Shown here in pieces: positions 12,761 to 22,400 of a stretch of DNA of 31,880 nucleotides; positions within the stretch are counted from its first letter, which is position 1; each line of letters opens with the position of its first letter. The notes beneath the pieces are model-generated. The model saw only the letters and a program-made list of their open reading frames with translations, did not search any database and was not told the origin of the DNA. This DNA comes from Acidobacteriota bacterium (GTDB taxonomy: Bacteria; Acidobacteriota; Terriglobia; Terriglobales; Acidobacteriaceae). The stretch covers positions 1 to 31,880 of the forward strand of contig JAJYAE010000009.1 of assembly GCA_021779695.1 (NCBI GenBank), in the 5' to 3' direction. A program made the translations under genes and the position numbers.

Positions 12761-13971
12761 CAATCCACGCTGTTAATGCTTTCCTCGGCTTTCTCCGCTT
12801 CCAAGGCTTCCAAATAGCGCATGGTCGTTTGCAAGTCTGAGTGACCGGCCATTTTCTGCACCGTCCGCACGTCGTAACCACTCCGCAGTAGGGACGTGCA
12901 ATAGGTGTGCCGGAACTTGTGCAAGTACCAGCGTCCACACTCGTCATGCTCCATACAACCGGAGCATACGCCGCAGTTCAAACCCGCATCCTGCGCTCTG
13001 CGCTTGAGCCTCAGAAGCATTTTCCAGTTTGGAGTGTCCTTGCGTGTGCCGATGACATAGCGCGAATTCGGATAAGCCGCCTTCCGTTTTGCCAGTAGCT
13101 CAAGCATGAACCCGTCCAAGGGCACTCTGCGTTGTCCCTTGTCCTTCACGGTGAAACCCAAGGACGGCTTACCTTGGATGTGCAGAGTGCGGCGGTCCCA
13201 TTCCACATCTGGCCAGAGTGTGAAGATGGCTTCCTGCTCTCGCAGACCGCATCTGAGCAGCAGGTTAAATATCAGGATGCTGTAGTCATCCTTGACGGAT
13301 TCCAGATGCCCAAAGAACGCGGACAGTTCCCCCCGCGTGTACGTCTCAACCGCCCTTTCCTCATAGCCGGGTGCGCGGGGTGCGAGTTTCTTCACATCCA
13401 AACCCATGTAGCGCAAATAGGACATGACGTTGCAATGGCGGTTGTAGATCGTCCGCTCTTCAAGGCCGCGATTACGCAGGGCAACGTAGTACGCGGTCAT
13501 ATCGTGCTCTGTGAGTTCGTCTGCGTAACGTTTGCCGTCCTTCCCCAGCACATCAAGGAACTCGTCACAGGCCAGTCTGTACGCATCGGCGGCAACCGCA
13601 GATCCTCTGCCCTCAACCGTCTTGAGAAACTGCGCCAGAGACGATTTAAGAGCCTTGCGTGTATCCTCTGGCACAATCGCAAGCCCTGCATCTTCGGCTG
13701 CGTCATGCGCCTTGAGGGCAAGCCGCTTCTGCTCCCATTTATTCTTGGCTTCCGTTGCGTTGCTTCCGGCGGTTTCATACTTCACCTTGCCGTCTTGGTA
13801 GAAGCGCAGTACATATCTGCCCTCCAACTTGACGGGCTTGCCGCTCACCAGCGCAAAACCCGGCCTGATTTTGCCGTTGCCGCCTTCAACAATCGGCAAC
13901 CGTTTCCAACCCTCAGCAGTCTTGGCGTAGTACATCAGCGTGACCTTGCGGTCCTTGGCAATCTCTGCCAT
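12748..13971 (-). CDS. int: Tyrosine recombinase (integrase)
   Basis: A 407-residue phage-type integrase: arm-binding/core-binding N-terminal half (to about 210) and catalytic half. Catalytic residues are visible as R ([13 protein letters not shown]), H-K-F-R-H-T, the A-G-H-S-D motif and the Y of T-T-M-R-Y-L. Between the middle lysine region and HKFRH lies a short cysteine cluster (C-G-V-C-S-G-C-x5-C), which I have seen in integrases of this phylum and which could bind zinc. AGGGGG lies just before the ATG. It should catalyse recombination between the 23-bp att repeats; candidate arm-type sites lie immediately upstream and at the far end of the element. Confidence 0.93.
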   Translation of the reverse strand: MAEIAKDRKVTLMYYAKTAEGWKRLPIVEGGNGKIRPGFALVSGKPVKLEGRYVLRFYQDGKVKYETAGSNATEAKNKWEQKRLALKAHDAAEDAGLAIVPEDTRKALKSSLAQFLKTVEGRGSAVAADAYRLACDEFLDVLGKDGKRYADELTEHDMTAYYVALRNRGLEERTIYNRHCNVMSYLRYMGLDVKKLAPRAPGYEERAVETYTRGELSAFFGHLESVKDDYSILIFNLLLRCGLREQEAIFTLWPDVEWDRRTLHIQGKPSLGFTVKDKGQRRVPLDGFMLELLAKRKAAYPNSRYVIGTRKDTPNWKMLLRLKRRAQDAGLNCGVCSGCMEHDECGRWYLHKFRHTYCTSLLRSGYDVRTVQKMAGHSDLQTTMRYLEALEAEKAEESINSVDWGGN

Positions 13972-13988
13972 GCGTCCCCCTGAAAACC

Positions 13989-14020
13989 ATTACCAAAACA
14001 TTACCATAACGTCTTGGTAA
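13989..14020. repeat. Arm-type sites, right end
   Basis: ATTACCAA at 13989-13996, ATTACCAT at 14000-14007, and the inverted CTTGGTAA at 14013-14020 match the core of the left-end repeats. They also occupy the integrase promoter region, so binding there could regulate the integrase. Confidence 0.5.
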
Positions 14021-14065
14021 GCACTGTAATTGCTTTTTTTCAATGAGATACGCAGCATAGGTTGA

Positions 14066-14088
14066 CGAGTACCTTCTTCGGCACCAGC
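14066..14088 (+). repeat. att repeat, distal end of element
   Basis: This copy repeats the 3' end of tRNA-Leu at 22 of 23 positions, with no upstream tRNA body. It marks the right boundary of the element. Confidence 0.9.
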
Positions 14089-14578
14089 AAGACTATTCCA
14101 GTTAAAATCCAACAACTTAAATAATCTCCTTCCCATGGAGCGCGGCTCCAGCGCGGCAAAGTGACGTATCGCTTTTGCCGGGGAATCCCCAAATGGCGAA
14201 TCTTGGAGTAGCGCTGTTGCGTTACTGCCGCCTCGATGCAGAATGGCGCCGCTGAACCGTCACTCCTGTTTAAGCTCATCTTTCTTTCAATGGCGCGCGA
14301 CATGCAGGTCGCCAACTGCGAGGTCCGCGACCCGACGTGCGTCAAAAACGCCCTGCGAAGAGCAATTGCGCGGCCCCATGGTGCGGTCAGCCTCTGGATG
14401 TGAATCGCCTTCCTTGTACCCTCCTTGAGTCAGCCTGGCAACGAGTCTCCAAAACATCTGTCAGGGATGGCAACGGTGCGTCCATGTGGATCGCGGCATT
14501 CTGGCGCGTTCCCCGGAGTCATCCAGCCCACCGCACTTTTCGGTACTGATTCAGGCGCGATATTCACAACATATGGCC
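14089..14578. other. Intergenic stretch without recognised gene
   Basis: About 490 bp between the element and the nrd promoter. It contains short hairpins (GGAGC/GCTCC at 14137-14149 and GGGG/CCCC nearby) but no convincing reading frame on either strand. Before integration it would have followed the tRNA directly. Confidence 0.5.
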
Positions 14579-14607
14579 TTGTGGATGGCGTAGGCACAAC
14601 GTATAGT
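14579..14607 (+). promoter_or_regulatory. Candidate promoter of the nrd operon
   Basis: TTGTGG (14579-14584), a 17-bp spacer and TATAGT (14602-14607). Transcription from here would begin just before the first helix of the cobalamin riboswitch at 14620, which supports the call. Confidence 0.5.
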
Positions 14608-14610
14608 GAA

Positions 14611-14776
14611 TGCATTCCGAGGTCTCTTCCCCTGAAGAGTGAAAAGGGAATCCGGTGAAAATCCGGAACTGCCCCGCAGCGGTAAGCAGGTACGAAAGCC
14701 AACAAAGACACTGGATCCGGACGGATTCGGGAAGTCTGGCGATTAGGTTTGAACCTGCAAGTCCGAAGACCTGCCC
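14611..14776 (+). promoter_or_regulatory. Cobalamin (vitamin B12) riboswitch aptamer
   Basis: The conserved cobalamin aptamer order is present: GGGAA, then CCGGTGAAAATCCGGAACTG, then C-C-C-C-G-C with a following G-G-T-A-A, the A-C-A-C-T-G-G segment, C-G-G-G-A-A-G, and the closing G-A-A-G-A-C-C-T-G-C-C. The outer helix pairs AGGTCT (14620-14625) with AGACCT (14767-14772). Cobalamin riboswitches turn genes off when adenosyl- or methylcobalamin is plentiful. It lies in the leader of class I ribonucleotide reductase genes. Confidence 0.93.
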
Positions 14777-14859
14777 TGGAAAGAATCGCTAACGCCTCCG
14801 AGGGGAGGCGAGGTGGCAATGGCCCGGCTGCTCGCTTCGGGGTCTTTCCATTGTTTCTT
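14777..14859 (+). promoter_or_regulatory. Likely expression platform of the riboswitch
   Basis: TGGAAAGA (14777-14784) pairs perfectly with TCTTTCCA (14843-14850), followed by TTGTTTCTT. Inside lies a second perfect hairpin, CGCCTCC/GGAGGCG (14793-14810, loop GAGG). This looks like a terminator-type off state just before the start codon. The inner loop of about 58 nt makes the outer pairing uncertain. Confidence 0.5.
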
Positions 14860-14893
14860 CGCATGTTTCCTTGGGGCCAGGGAGAGTCGTCCG

Positions 14894-17323
14894 ATGGCCA
14901 CCACAGATCGTCTCGCTGTTCAATCCTCGCTTTCAGAAATCAACCCAGGGTTTCCAACTCCGGACGAAACTCCGGTGATGCACGTCCGCAAACGGAATGG
15001 CTCGCTGGAAGCTGTTGACGTCAACAAGATCGTGCGCGCGGTCCAGCGCTGTGCGCACGGACTGCACCATGTCGACACGATCCGCGTCGCTTCAAAGACC
15101 ATTGGCGGCCTGTACGATGGCGCCACCACGCGGGAACTGGACACCATCTCTATTGACACCGCTGCCTCGCTGATTGCGGAGGAGCCACAGTACTCCAAGC
15201 TGGCAGCCCGTCTGCTTCTGGGCACGATCGTGAAGGAAGTCTCGTCCTTCAATCTCTATTCCTTTTCTCAATCCATAGCGTACGGATATCAACAAGGTGT
15301 GGTTAGCCGCGCAACAGCAGAGTTCGTTGAGACGCACGCGCGCAAGCTGAACCATGCCATCGACGACACCTTGTCCGATCTGTTTGAGTACTTCGGCCTT
15401 CGCACCGTGTATGACCGCTACCTGTTGCGCGATCCGCTGTCGCGCAAAGTAATCGAGACTCCCCAGCACTTCTTTCTGCGTGTTGCCTGCGGGCTCGCAG
15501 GAACCCCGAATGAGGCAGTGGAGTTCTATCGTCTCATTGCCTCCCTCGACTATATGCCGTCTTCACCGACGCTCTTCAATGCGGGCACTAAGCATGCGCA
15601 AATGTCTTCGTGCTACCTGCACGATTCGCCAACCGACTCGCTCGAGAGCATATACGACACCTACAAAGACGTTGCACTGCTTTCCAAGTTCTCCGGCGGC
15701 ATAGGCCTTGCCTTTCATCGCGTGCGATCAGAGGGCTCTCTCATCCGCGCGACGAATGGTCTTTCGAACGGCATCGTTCCCTGGCTCCGGACGCTGGATA
15801 GCTCGGTGGCGGCAGTGAATCAAGGAGGGAAGAGAAAGGGAGCGTGCTGTGTCTATCTGGAGACTTGGCATGCGGACATCGAGCAGTTTCTGGAACTTCG
15901 CGACAACACCGGAGACCTGGCGCGGCGCACCTACAATCTGAACCTTGCGAACTGGATTCCCGATCTTTTCATGCGCCGCGTCGAATCCGACGGCCCATGG
16001 TCACTGTTCGATCCGAAGGACGTTCCGCACTTTCCGGACCTCTATGCAGATGAGTTCGATCGCGCGTACGAGGAGGCTGAAGCCGAACAACTGTTTCGCA
16101 AGCAGATCAAGGCTCGAGACCTGTATGCGCGCATGATGCGCACTCTGGCCGAAACCGGCAACGGTTGGATGACCTTCAAGGATTCCACGAATCTGAAGTG
16201 CAACCAAACGGGTCGGCCGGAGAACGTCGTTCATCTATCCAACTTGTGCACGGAGATCACTGAGGTGACCTCCAGGGATCAGACAGCAGTTTGCAATCTC
16301 GGATCGATCAATCTGGCCCGGCACGTGGTGCAGGATGCAGCGGGTCGTCTTATTTTCGATTTCAATAAGCTCGTAACGACCGTCGAGACAGCAATTCCGA
16401 TGTTGGATCGCGTGATCGACATTAACTACTATCCCATCTCGCAGGCCGCCGACTCGAATGCGCGATGGCGTCCCGTGGGGCTCGGCCTGATGGGATTACA
16501 GGACGTGTTCTTCCAACTGCGGCTGCCATTCGATTCTTCCGAGGCACAGCAGCTTTCAGCCAGAATTCAGGAAGAGGTCTACTACGCAGCATTGTCGGCC
16601 TCGTGCCGGCTTGCCGAGAGTTATGGCCCGCACCAGAGTTTTGCCGAGACGCGTCTCGCGCAGGGCCAGTTCCAATTCGATTTGTGGAATGTCGCACCGG
16701 CCGATTTACAGCGCTGGGAGGTGCTTCGCCAGCGCATTCTCACCTCTGGTGTGCGCAACTCTCTGCTCATTGCCATTGCTCCCACCGCCACAATTGCCTC
16801 CATCGTGGGCTGCTACGAGTGCATCGAGCCGCAGGTGTCGAATCTCTTCAAGCGTGAAACCTTGAGTGGAGAGTTTCTGCAAATCAACCGCTACTTGATC
16901 GATGACCTGAAGAATCGCGGCCTTTGGAATGACGAGATGCGGGTTCGGCTCAAACTGGCGGAAGGCTCCGTTCAAAGTATTGAAGGAATTCCTGACGAGC
17001 TGAGGCAGTTGTATCGCACGGTATGGGAGATCCCGATGCGCTCGCTTATCGATATGGCTGCCAGCCGCAGCGCGTATATCGATCAGTCGCAATCCCTGAA
17101 CCTGTTCGCAGAATCGCCGAACATCGGAAGGCTCTCTTCCATGTACATGTACGCGTGGAAAACGGGCCTGAAGACTACGTATTACCTGCGTTCCCGGCCC
17201 GCCACCCGAATCGCCAAGACCACTGTGCCGGGAACATCCATGAGCGATTCGCAAGTTCAGTCTGCGACCGCCGCCGTCACTTGTTCGCTTGAGAACCCCG
17301 GCAGTTGCGAAGCTTGCCAGTAA
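14894..17323 (+). CDS. nrdA: Class I ribonucleotide reductase, large (catalytic) subunit
   Basis: An 809-residue protein reducing ribonucleotides to deoxyribonucleotides. An ATP-cone lies near the N-terminus (VRKRNGSLEAVDVNKIVRAV). Catalytic residues in this numbering: C240 (MSSCYLHDS) and C467 (AVCNLGS) as the redox pair, N450/C452/E454 (NLCTE) with the thiyl cysteine, tyrosines 763-764 (TTYYLR) for radical transfer, and C805/C808 at the C-terminus (CEACQ) for re-reduction. The ATG at 14894 follows GGGAGAG; a GTG at 14813 lies inside the putative riboswitch platform and is rejected. The small subunit follows 49 bp downstream. Expression should fall when B12 is available. Confidence 0.95.
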   Translation: MATTDRLAVQSSLSEINPGFPTPDETPVMHVRKRNGSLEAVDVNKIVRAVQRCAHGLHHVDTIRVASKTIGGLYDGATTRELDTISIDTAASLIAEEPQYSKLAARLLLGTIVKEVSSFNLYSFSQSIAYGYQQGVVSRATAEFVETHARKLNHAIDDTLSDLFEYFGLRTVYDRYLLRDPLSRKVIETPQHFFLRVACGLAGTPNEAVEFYRLIASLDYMPSSPTLFNAGTKHAQMSSCYLHDSPTDSLESIYDTYKDVALLSKFSGGIGLAFHRVRSEGSLIRATNGLSNGIVPWLRTLDSSVAAVNQGGKRKGACCVYLETWHADIEQFLELRDNTGDLARRTYNLNLANWIPDLFMRRVESDGPWSLFDPKDVPHFPDLYADEFDRAYEEAEAEQLFRKQIKARDLYARMMRTLAETGNGWMTFKDSTNLKCNQTGRPENVVHLSNLCTEITEVTSRDQTAVCNLGSINLARHVVQDAAGRLIFDFNKLVTTVETAIPMLDRVIDINYYPISQAADSNARWRPVGLGLMGLQDVFFQLRLPFDSSEAQQLSARIQEEVYYAALSASCRLAESYGPHQSFAETRLAQGQFQFDLWNVAPADLQRWEVLRQRILTSGVRNSLLIAIAPTATIASIVGCYECIEPQVSNLFKRETLSGEFLQINRYLIDDLKNRGLWNDEMRVRLKLAEGSVQSIEGIPDELRQLYRTVWEIPMRSLIDMAASRSAYIDQSQSLNLFAESPNIGRLSSMYMYAWKTGLKTTYYLRSRPATRIAKTTVPGTSMSDSQVQSATAAVTCSLENPGSCEACQ

Positions 17324-17372
17324 CACTCCTGATCCGTCACAACCGCTCGACCGCTCCTGAAAGAGAGATCCC

Positions 17373-18422
17373 ATGACCTTGTCTGCTGAAACGACTGCTG
17401 CCTCCTCTGTGACCGCCCCTGATCGCATACTTGACCCGGGGCTATGCCTCACGCTCCGCCCGATGCGTTACCCGGTGTTCTTCGATATGTTCCGCGATGG
17501 AATCAAAAACACATGGACGGTGGAAGAGATCGATTTCCAAACTGACCTCACCGATCTTCGGCAACGCCTCACGCCGGCCGAGGTACACCTCATCCAGCGC
17601 CTCGTGGCATTTTTCGCGACGGGAGACAGCATCGTCTCAAATAACCTCGTGCTGAATCTCTACAAGCACGTCAACTCGCCGGAGGCGCGCCTGTATCTTT
17701 CGCGGCAGTTGTTCGAGGAGGCAGTTCACGTTCAGTTCTATCTGACCTTGCTCGACAACTACGTGCCGGATCCGGATCAGCGCGCGGCGGCCTTTGCGGC
17801 AGTTGAGAACATTCCGTCAATCTCCAAGAAGGCCGAGTTCTGCATGAAGTGGATGGATTCCATTCAGAGCCTCGATCGGCTGGAAACCCGGGAACACAGA
17901 CGCCAGTTCCTGTTGAATTTGATCTGCTTTGCTTCCTGCATCGAAGGGCTATTCTTCTTTGCTGCATTCGCATATGTGTACTATTTCCGATCCAAGGGGC
18001 TGCTGCATGGCCTTGCAGGCGGGACAAACTGGGTGTTTCGCGACGAGAGTTGTCATCTGGAGTTTGCGTTTGAAGTGGTACGGATCGTGCGAAGCCAGGA
18101 ACCAGAGTTGTGGGATGTGGATCTGGAGCGGCAGATTGTGCAAATGCTCCATGAAGCTGTTGATGCTGAGGCGCAGTTTGCCGAAGATCTCTTGTCAGGC
18201 GGGGTTGCGGGACTGTCGCTGCGCGACATGCGGCAATACCTGGGCTACGTGGCGGATGCGCGGCTGCAGCGGCTGGGAATCGCTCCCGCGTTCGGCACAA
18301 AAAATCCGTTTGCGTTCATGGACCTGCAGGATGTTCAGGAGCTGACCAACTTTTTTGAGCGTCGCGTCTCGGCATACCAAATCGCCGTGCAAGGGGAAGT
18401 GGCATTCGGAGAGGAATTTTAA
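17373..18422 (+). CDS. nrdB: Class I ribonucleotide reductase, small (radical-generating) subunit
   Basis: A 349-residue ferritin-like protein that makes the radical used by the large subunit. Dimetal ligands are visible as D85 (TGDSIV), E116 and H119 (E-x-x-H), E191 (CIEGLFF), E225 and H228 (DESCHLEF). The radical tyrosine is kept as Y123 in the E-x-x-H-x-x-x-Y motif, which excludes the tyrosine-less chlamydial type; the metal (Fe or Mn) cannot be told from sequence. GAAAGAGAG precedes the ATG. It is the second gene after the riboswitch, and a hairpin follows its stop codon. Confidence 0.94.
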   Translation: MTLSAETTAASSVTAPDRILDPGLCLTLRPMRYPVFFDMFRDGIKNTWTVEEIDFQTDLTDLRQRLTPAEVHLIQRLVAFFATGDSIVSNNLVLNLYKHVNSPEARLYLSRQLFEEAVHVQFYLTLLDNYVPDPDQRAAAFAAVENIPSISKKAEFCMKWMDSIQSLDRLETREHRRQFLLNLICFASCIEGLFFFAAFAYVYYFRSKGLLHGLAGGTNWVFRDESCHLEFAFEVVRIVRSQEPELWDVDLERQIVQMLHEAVDAEAQFAEDLLSGGVAGLSLRDMRQYLGYVADARLQRLGIAPAFGTKNPFAFMDLQDVQELTNFFERRVSAYQIAVQGEVAFGEEF

Positions 18423-18434
18423 AGGAATGAGTGC

Positions 18435-18464
18435 GCCCTGTAGTGAGCCGACGCTCTGCAGGGC
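18435..18464 (+). terminator. Probable terminator after nrdB
   Basis: GCCCTGTAG (18435-18443) pairs with CTGCAGGGC (18456-18464), nine pairs with one G-T, 12-nt loop. It is followed by TTCCTC, a poor T run, only 12 bp after the nrdB stop codon. Confidence 0.5.
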
Positions 18465-19435
18465 TTCCTCACTTCAAACTCGAGCCGCCGCGCGATGAGG
18501 AATGATCACTTGACCTCGCGCTCGATTTGCAGACAGGATTCAACCTGCTGATTTGCCAGAGCAGTGCATCGTTTGCCGGCGACGGTTCCGCGTTTTCTCG
18601 ACGTCGGTCGAAACCCCAATCATCGCCTGCGCAGCGCATTGCAGTTGATCCGCATCCCGCCCGGCAGTTTCCTTCCATTGGGCAAGTCCTGTTCCTCGAT
18701 GCAGGGAGCCCGCGGCGCAAGCATCGGACATCTCTTTCCTGGGGATGGGCGGTGCGGCGCTCGAACCAGACTGACCATCGAAGCGGCAGGACAGCCATCG
18801 GGCCGGCCGGCTCCTTTTACCTGGTAAGAGACTTATTTAAATAGACTTGCGAGGTGTATGGAGGAGGTGCTGACCGTGGCAAGAAATCGCTTACTCACAT
18901 CGATCCAGCGTCGAGACAGGCCCTGGTAAACAGCCGGAAGTCATCTTAGACGCCGGTTGCCTAGTAAAAGTTTCTACTGAAAATATCGATTTGCCAGAGA
19001 ATTTCCGATCGTGTCGTGGGGATCAAAGCGATCTTTTTACAGAAGCTTGACAAAGCAATGTGAATTGGGCGAAAGTAGTTGGGCTCGGGGAAAACGCTTT
19101 CTCTGTGATCTCTGAGCGTTAGCTTCTCAGATTGCGCTGAACCTGCTCGATCAATGAGCCTGTGACACGCAAAAGGCACCATCGAACTTGACGAGAATGA
19201 TCCTGCGCCGGAATGGCTCGGCGTGAACTCATTGTAACTGGCAGGTTTTTCCCCTCAGCGATTGGAAATTTTTGGGTACACCTTGCCCATCCAATCCTGC
19301 TCGTTCGTGCCGATGAACCGTTGGCACGAGGTCGTAACTTGTGAAAGTCAGCTTCCAGCAAGTCGCAAAAGACGCAGAAAAGCGGCTGGAATACAAAGCA
19401 AATTCTCAAGTAACCGTTTGCTCAGGAGGCAAACC
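18465..19435. other. Long intergenic region before the TonB receptor gene
   Basis: Nearly 1 kb. Open frames on both strands (for example 18469-18798 minus) lack ribosome binding sites and show no recognisable composition. A TTGACA occurs at 19047-19052 without a matching -10. The last 175 bp are in frame with the receptor but carry no signal peptide and are best seen as leader. I see no repeat or RNA signature. Confidence 0.5.
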
Positions 19436-22400
19436 ATGCACTATCTGAAGGATTGTGTTCCCCGTGTGTATCTACGGGGCATCAGCGGGCTGCGAGTCCT
19501 CTCGGTGATGATGTTGCTCGGATTCCTGATAGGGTCCGCGCCGAAGGTCCTTGGCCAGGAGAACGCAACGATTAACGGCACGGTTACAGATATGACCGGC
19601 GCCCTGGTGCCGAACGCGAAGATCACGCTCACGAATACTGCAACGGGGCAATCGCGCGAATCGGCTGCCAACTCGGCAGGCGCATTCCGCTTCCCCAACC
19701 TGGGTGTTGCTACGTATACGTTGACCGCAACGGCGCCTGGCTTTCAGAAGTACACCAAGACCGGCATCGTGGTGAACGTTGCCGCAACACTGGAAGAGAA
19801 CGTTGCGCTCGCAGTAGGCAGCCAGGCACAAACGGTGACGGTGGCCGCGGATGCGCTGCAGGTGCAAACTGAAACCAGCGAAGTGAGTACGCTGATCAGC
19901 GGCCGGCAGGTCGAGCAACTTTCAACCAACGGCCGGAATATTACCTCCCTTGCGGCACTCGGCATGGGCGTGGCCAACACATTGCCGGCCTTCGGTGGCG
20001 TGAATGCGTTGACTTCTTCCAATGCCATCAGCTTTAACGGAACCAGGCAGTCCCACAACATTTATTTGCTGGATGGCGCGGAGCAGAATGACCGCGGTTG
20101 CGGCGGCTGCTTCATGAACCTTCCTTCTCAGGACGCAATCGCAGAGTTCCAGACGCTGGACAGCAACTACAGCCCGGACTACGGCATTGGCTCAGGCGGA
20201 ACCATCGTGATGGTGCTGAAGTCGGGCACGCAGCATTACCACGGTGAGGTTTACGAGTTCAACCGGAACACCGCATACGATTCGGCGGACTACTTTAGCA
20301 AGACAGTTCCGGAATTCAAACTGAACGAGCCCGGCGGCAACATCGGCGGACCCCTCTGGATTCCGCATGTGTACAACGAGTCGAAAAACCGCACCTTCTT
20401 CTTCTGGAATGAAGAATGGCGCAAACTGATTCAGGGCACAACGCCTTCGATCACCAACACCATTCTGGCGAACAACTTTCCAACTACGGGCCAGCCCCTG
20501 GCGTATACGATTCCAGCCGGCGGTGCAACGCCTGTTGTACCGGTGACAACGGACCCCGCCAAGCTTGCCCTCTATCAAGCCGACGGGTTGACTCCCGGCA
20601 AGCCCTTCCCGGGCAACGTCATCCCCGCAAATCTCCTGGATCCCAACGCGATCCTGGAAGTCAATGCGGGTACGTTCCCGAAGCCCAACTACAACAACGG
20701 GACGCAGTTCATCGCTTCCATTCCGCAGCCGACGAATGTGCGTGAGGACATCGTCCGCATCGACCACACAATCAACAGCAAGTTCCAGCTCATGGGGCAT
20801 TATCTCCATGACACGCTGGATCAGAAGTACTTTCCTCCGCTCTGGGGCGACAGCAGCTATCCAACTGTGGGCACTGAGATGACCAACCCCTCTTACACGG
20901 CGGTCATCAAGCTGACGCAGACCTACTCGCCCAATCTGCTGAACGAAACCGCGCTTCTGTATAGCGGCAACAAGATCACGCTGACTCCGGTCAATGGAGC
21001 AGGAGCATCTTTCTCCCAGCCGAACGGCTGGTCAGCCAAGACGTTCTTCCCGCTCAAGGATCAGGCCATCAACGATATGCCTGAGATTGACCTAGTGGGC
21101 ACGCCGCTGAATGTGAACTGGAGCGAAAGCTACTACCCATGGCACAACGGCTATGAGGGATTTGAATACAGGGACGATCTCTCCTGGACGAAGGGCCGTC
21201 ACCAGTTCAAATTCGGTTTCAGTCTCCTGCACGACTACAAGAACCAGCAATTGCAGGCGAACACCCAGGGAACCGCGGTCTTCAACTCCAGCAACTTCTC
21301 AGGCGATTCCTATGTGAACTTCCTGCTGGGTGACACCTCGAGCTTTACCCAGCTTCAGCACCTCTACAACAAGCACTGGGTGAACAATAACTACGGCATG
21401 TACGTGAACGACAACTGGCATGCCACGCCACAGCTGACGCTGAATATCGGCCTCCGCTATGACGGCCTGCCGCATGCCTTTGAGCGTTACAACGCTTTTG
21501 CAAACTTTGTTCCCGCGGATTACTTATATTCGCTGGGCAACCCAGTGGCGGCGGATGGAACCGTGAATCCGGCGCAGCTGACCACCTACAACAACCAGCA
21601 GTTCTACCTGAACGGCATGCAGATCGCCGGTGCCAATGGTTTTCCGCGCGGCAACGTGAAGAACTACTATTACACCTTCGAGCCGCGGCTCGGCTTCGCG
21701 TACAACTTCGGGGGAACAGGCAAGACAGTCATTCGCGGTGGCTTTGGCATGTTCTATGAACGCGTTCAGGGCAACGATGTTTACAACGCCGCCTTGAACC
21801 CGCCTTTTGCATTCCAACCCTCCGCAACCAACGTCTACTTCTCTAACCCCAACACCAGCGCCCTGACGGGACAGACGACTTCGCAGACGTTCCCCTCGAC
21901 GCTGACCAACCTGCAGTACAACTATCGTCCGCCGGGCACGGCTGAATTCAGCCTTGGCATTCAGCATGAGCTGGCGCCATCCATTGTTTCGGTGGTTCAG
22001 TATGTAGGCTCGATCGGCTGGGACCAGAACGACACCCGCCAGATCAATACCCTGCCGCTGGCAGATGCCAATAACTCATCGAACCCCTATGACCTGAGGG
22101 AGGGCGTGGCGAATGGGTCGCTGAACGCGAACCTGTACCGGATATTCCCCGGCTACAGCAGTGTTAATCAGGAAGAGAACGAGACCAACTTCGACTACCA
22201 CTCTCTGCAGGCAGGCATCCGCGTGGAAAACCGGCATGGCCTTACAACGCAGATCGCTTACACATGGTCCCACAACATCGACGAGGTATCGAACGATCTG
22301 AACGGTCTTTCCAACCCGTTCAATCCGAAGTACGATCGCGGCTCGGATACGACGTTTGATATGCGCCACAACCTGAACATCAGCTACGTCTATGCGCTTC

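Larger units (their letters stand above)
6884..14088. mobile_element. tRNA-Leu-integrated genetic element, about 7.2 kb
   Basis: The element runs from the 3' end of tRNA-Leu to a second copy of the tRNA 3' sequence. It holds a tyrosine integrase, an excisionase-like HTH protein, a serine recombinase, an XRE-like regulator, a sigma-like protein, a truncated ORF6N antirepressor, five small unknown proteins and a candidate structured RNA. No capsid, terminase, portal, replicase, relaxase or transport gene is visible. It is therefore best described as a small integrative element or phage-satellite-like island; the class is unresolved. The integrase lies at the end away from the tRNA. Confidence 0.9.

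Noticed and set aside
13132..13983. 283-aa plus-strand frame
   Set aside because: It is antisense to the integrase gene, which has all its catalytic residues.
14813..14893. N-terminal extension of nrdA from a GTG
   Set aside because: It lies in the riboswitch expression platform, lacks a ribosome binding site and precedes a well-spaced GGGAGAG/ATG start.
18469..18798. 109-aa minus-strand frame in the intergenic region
   Set aside because: Cys/Arg/Ser-rich random composition, no ribosome binding site and no neighbour to suggest an operon.
19262..19435. N-terminal extension of the TonB receptor
   Set aside because: AGGAGG before the ATG at 19436 and the signal peptide right after it fix the start there.
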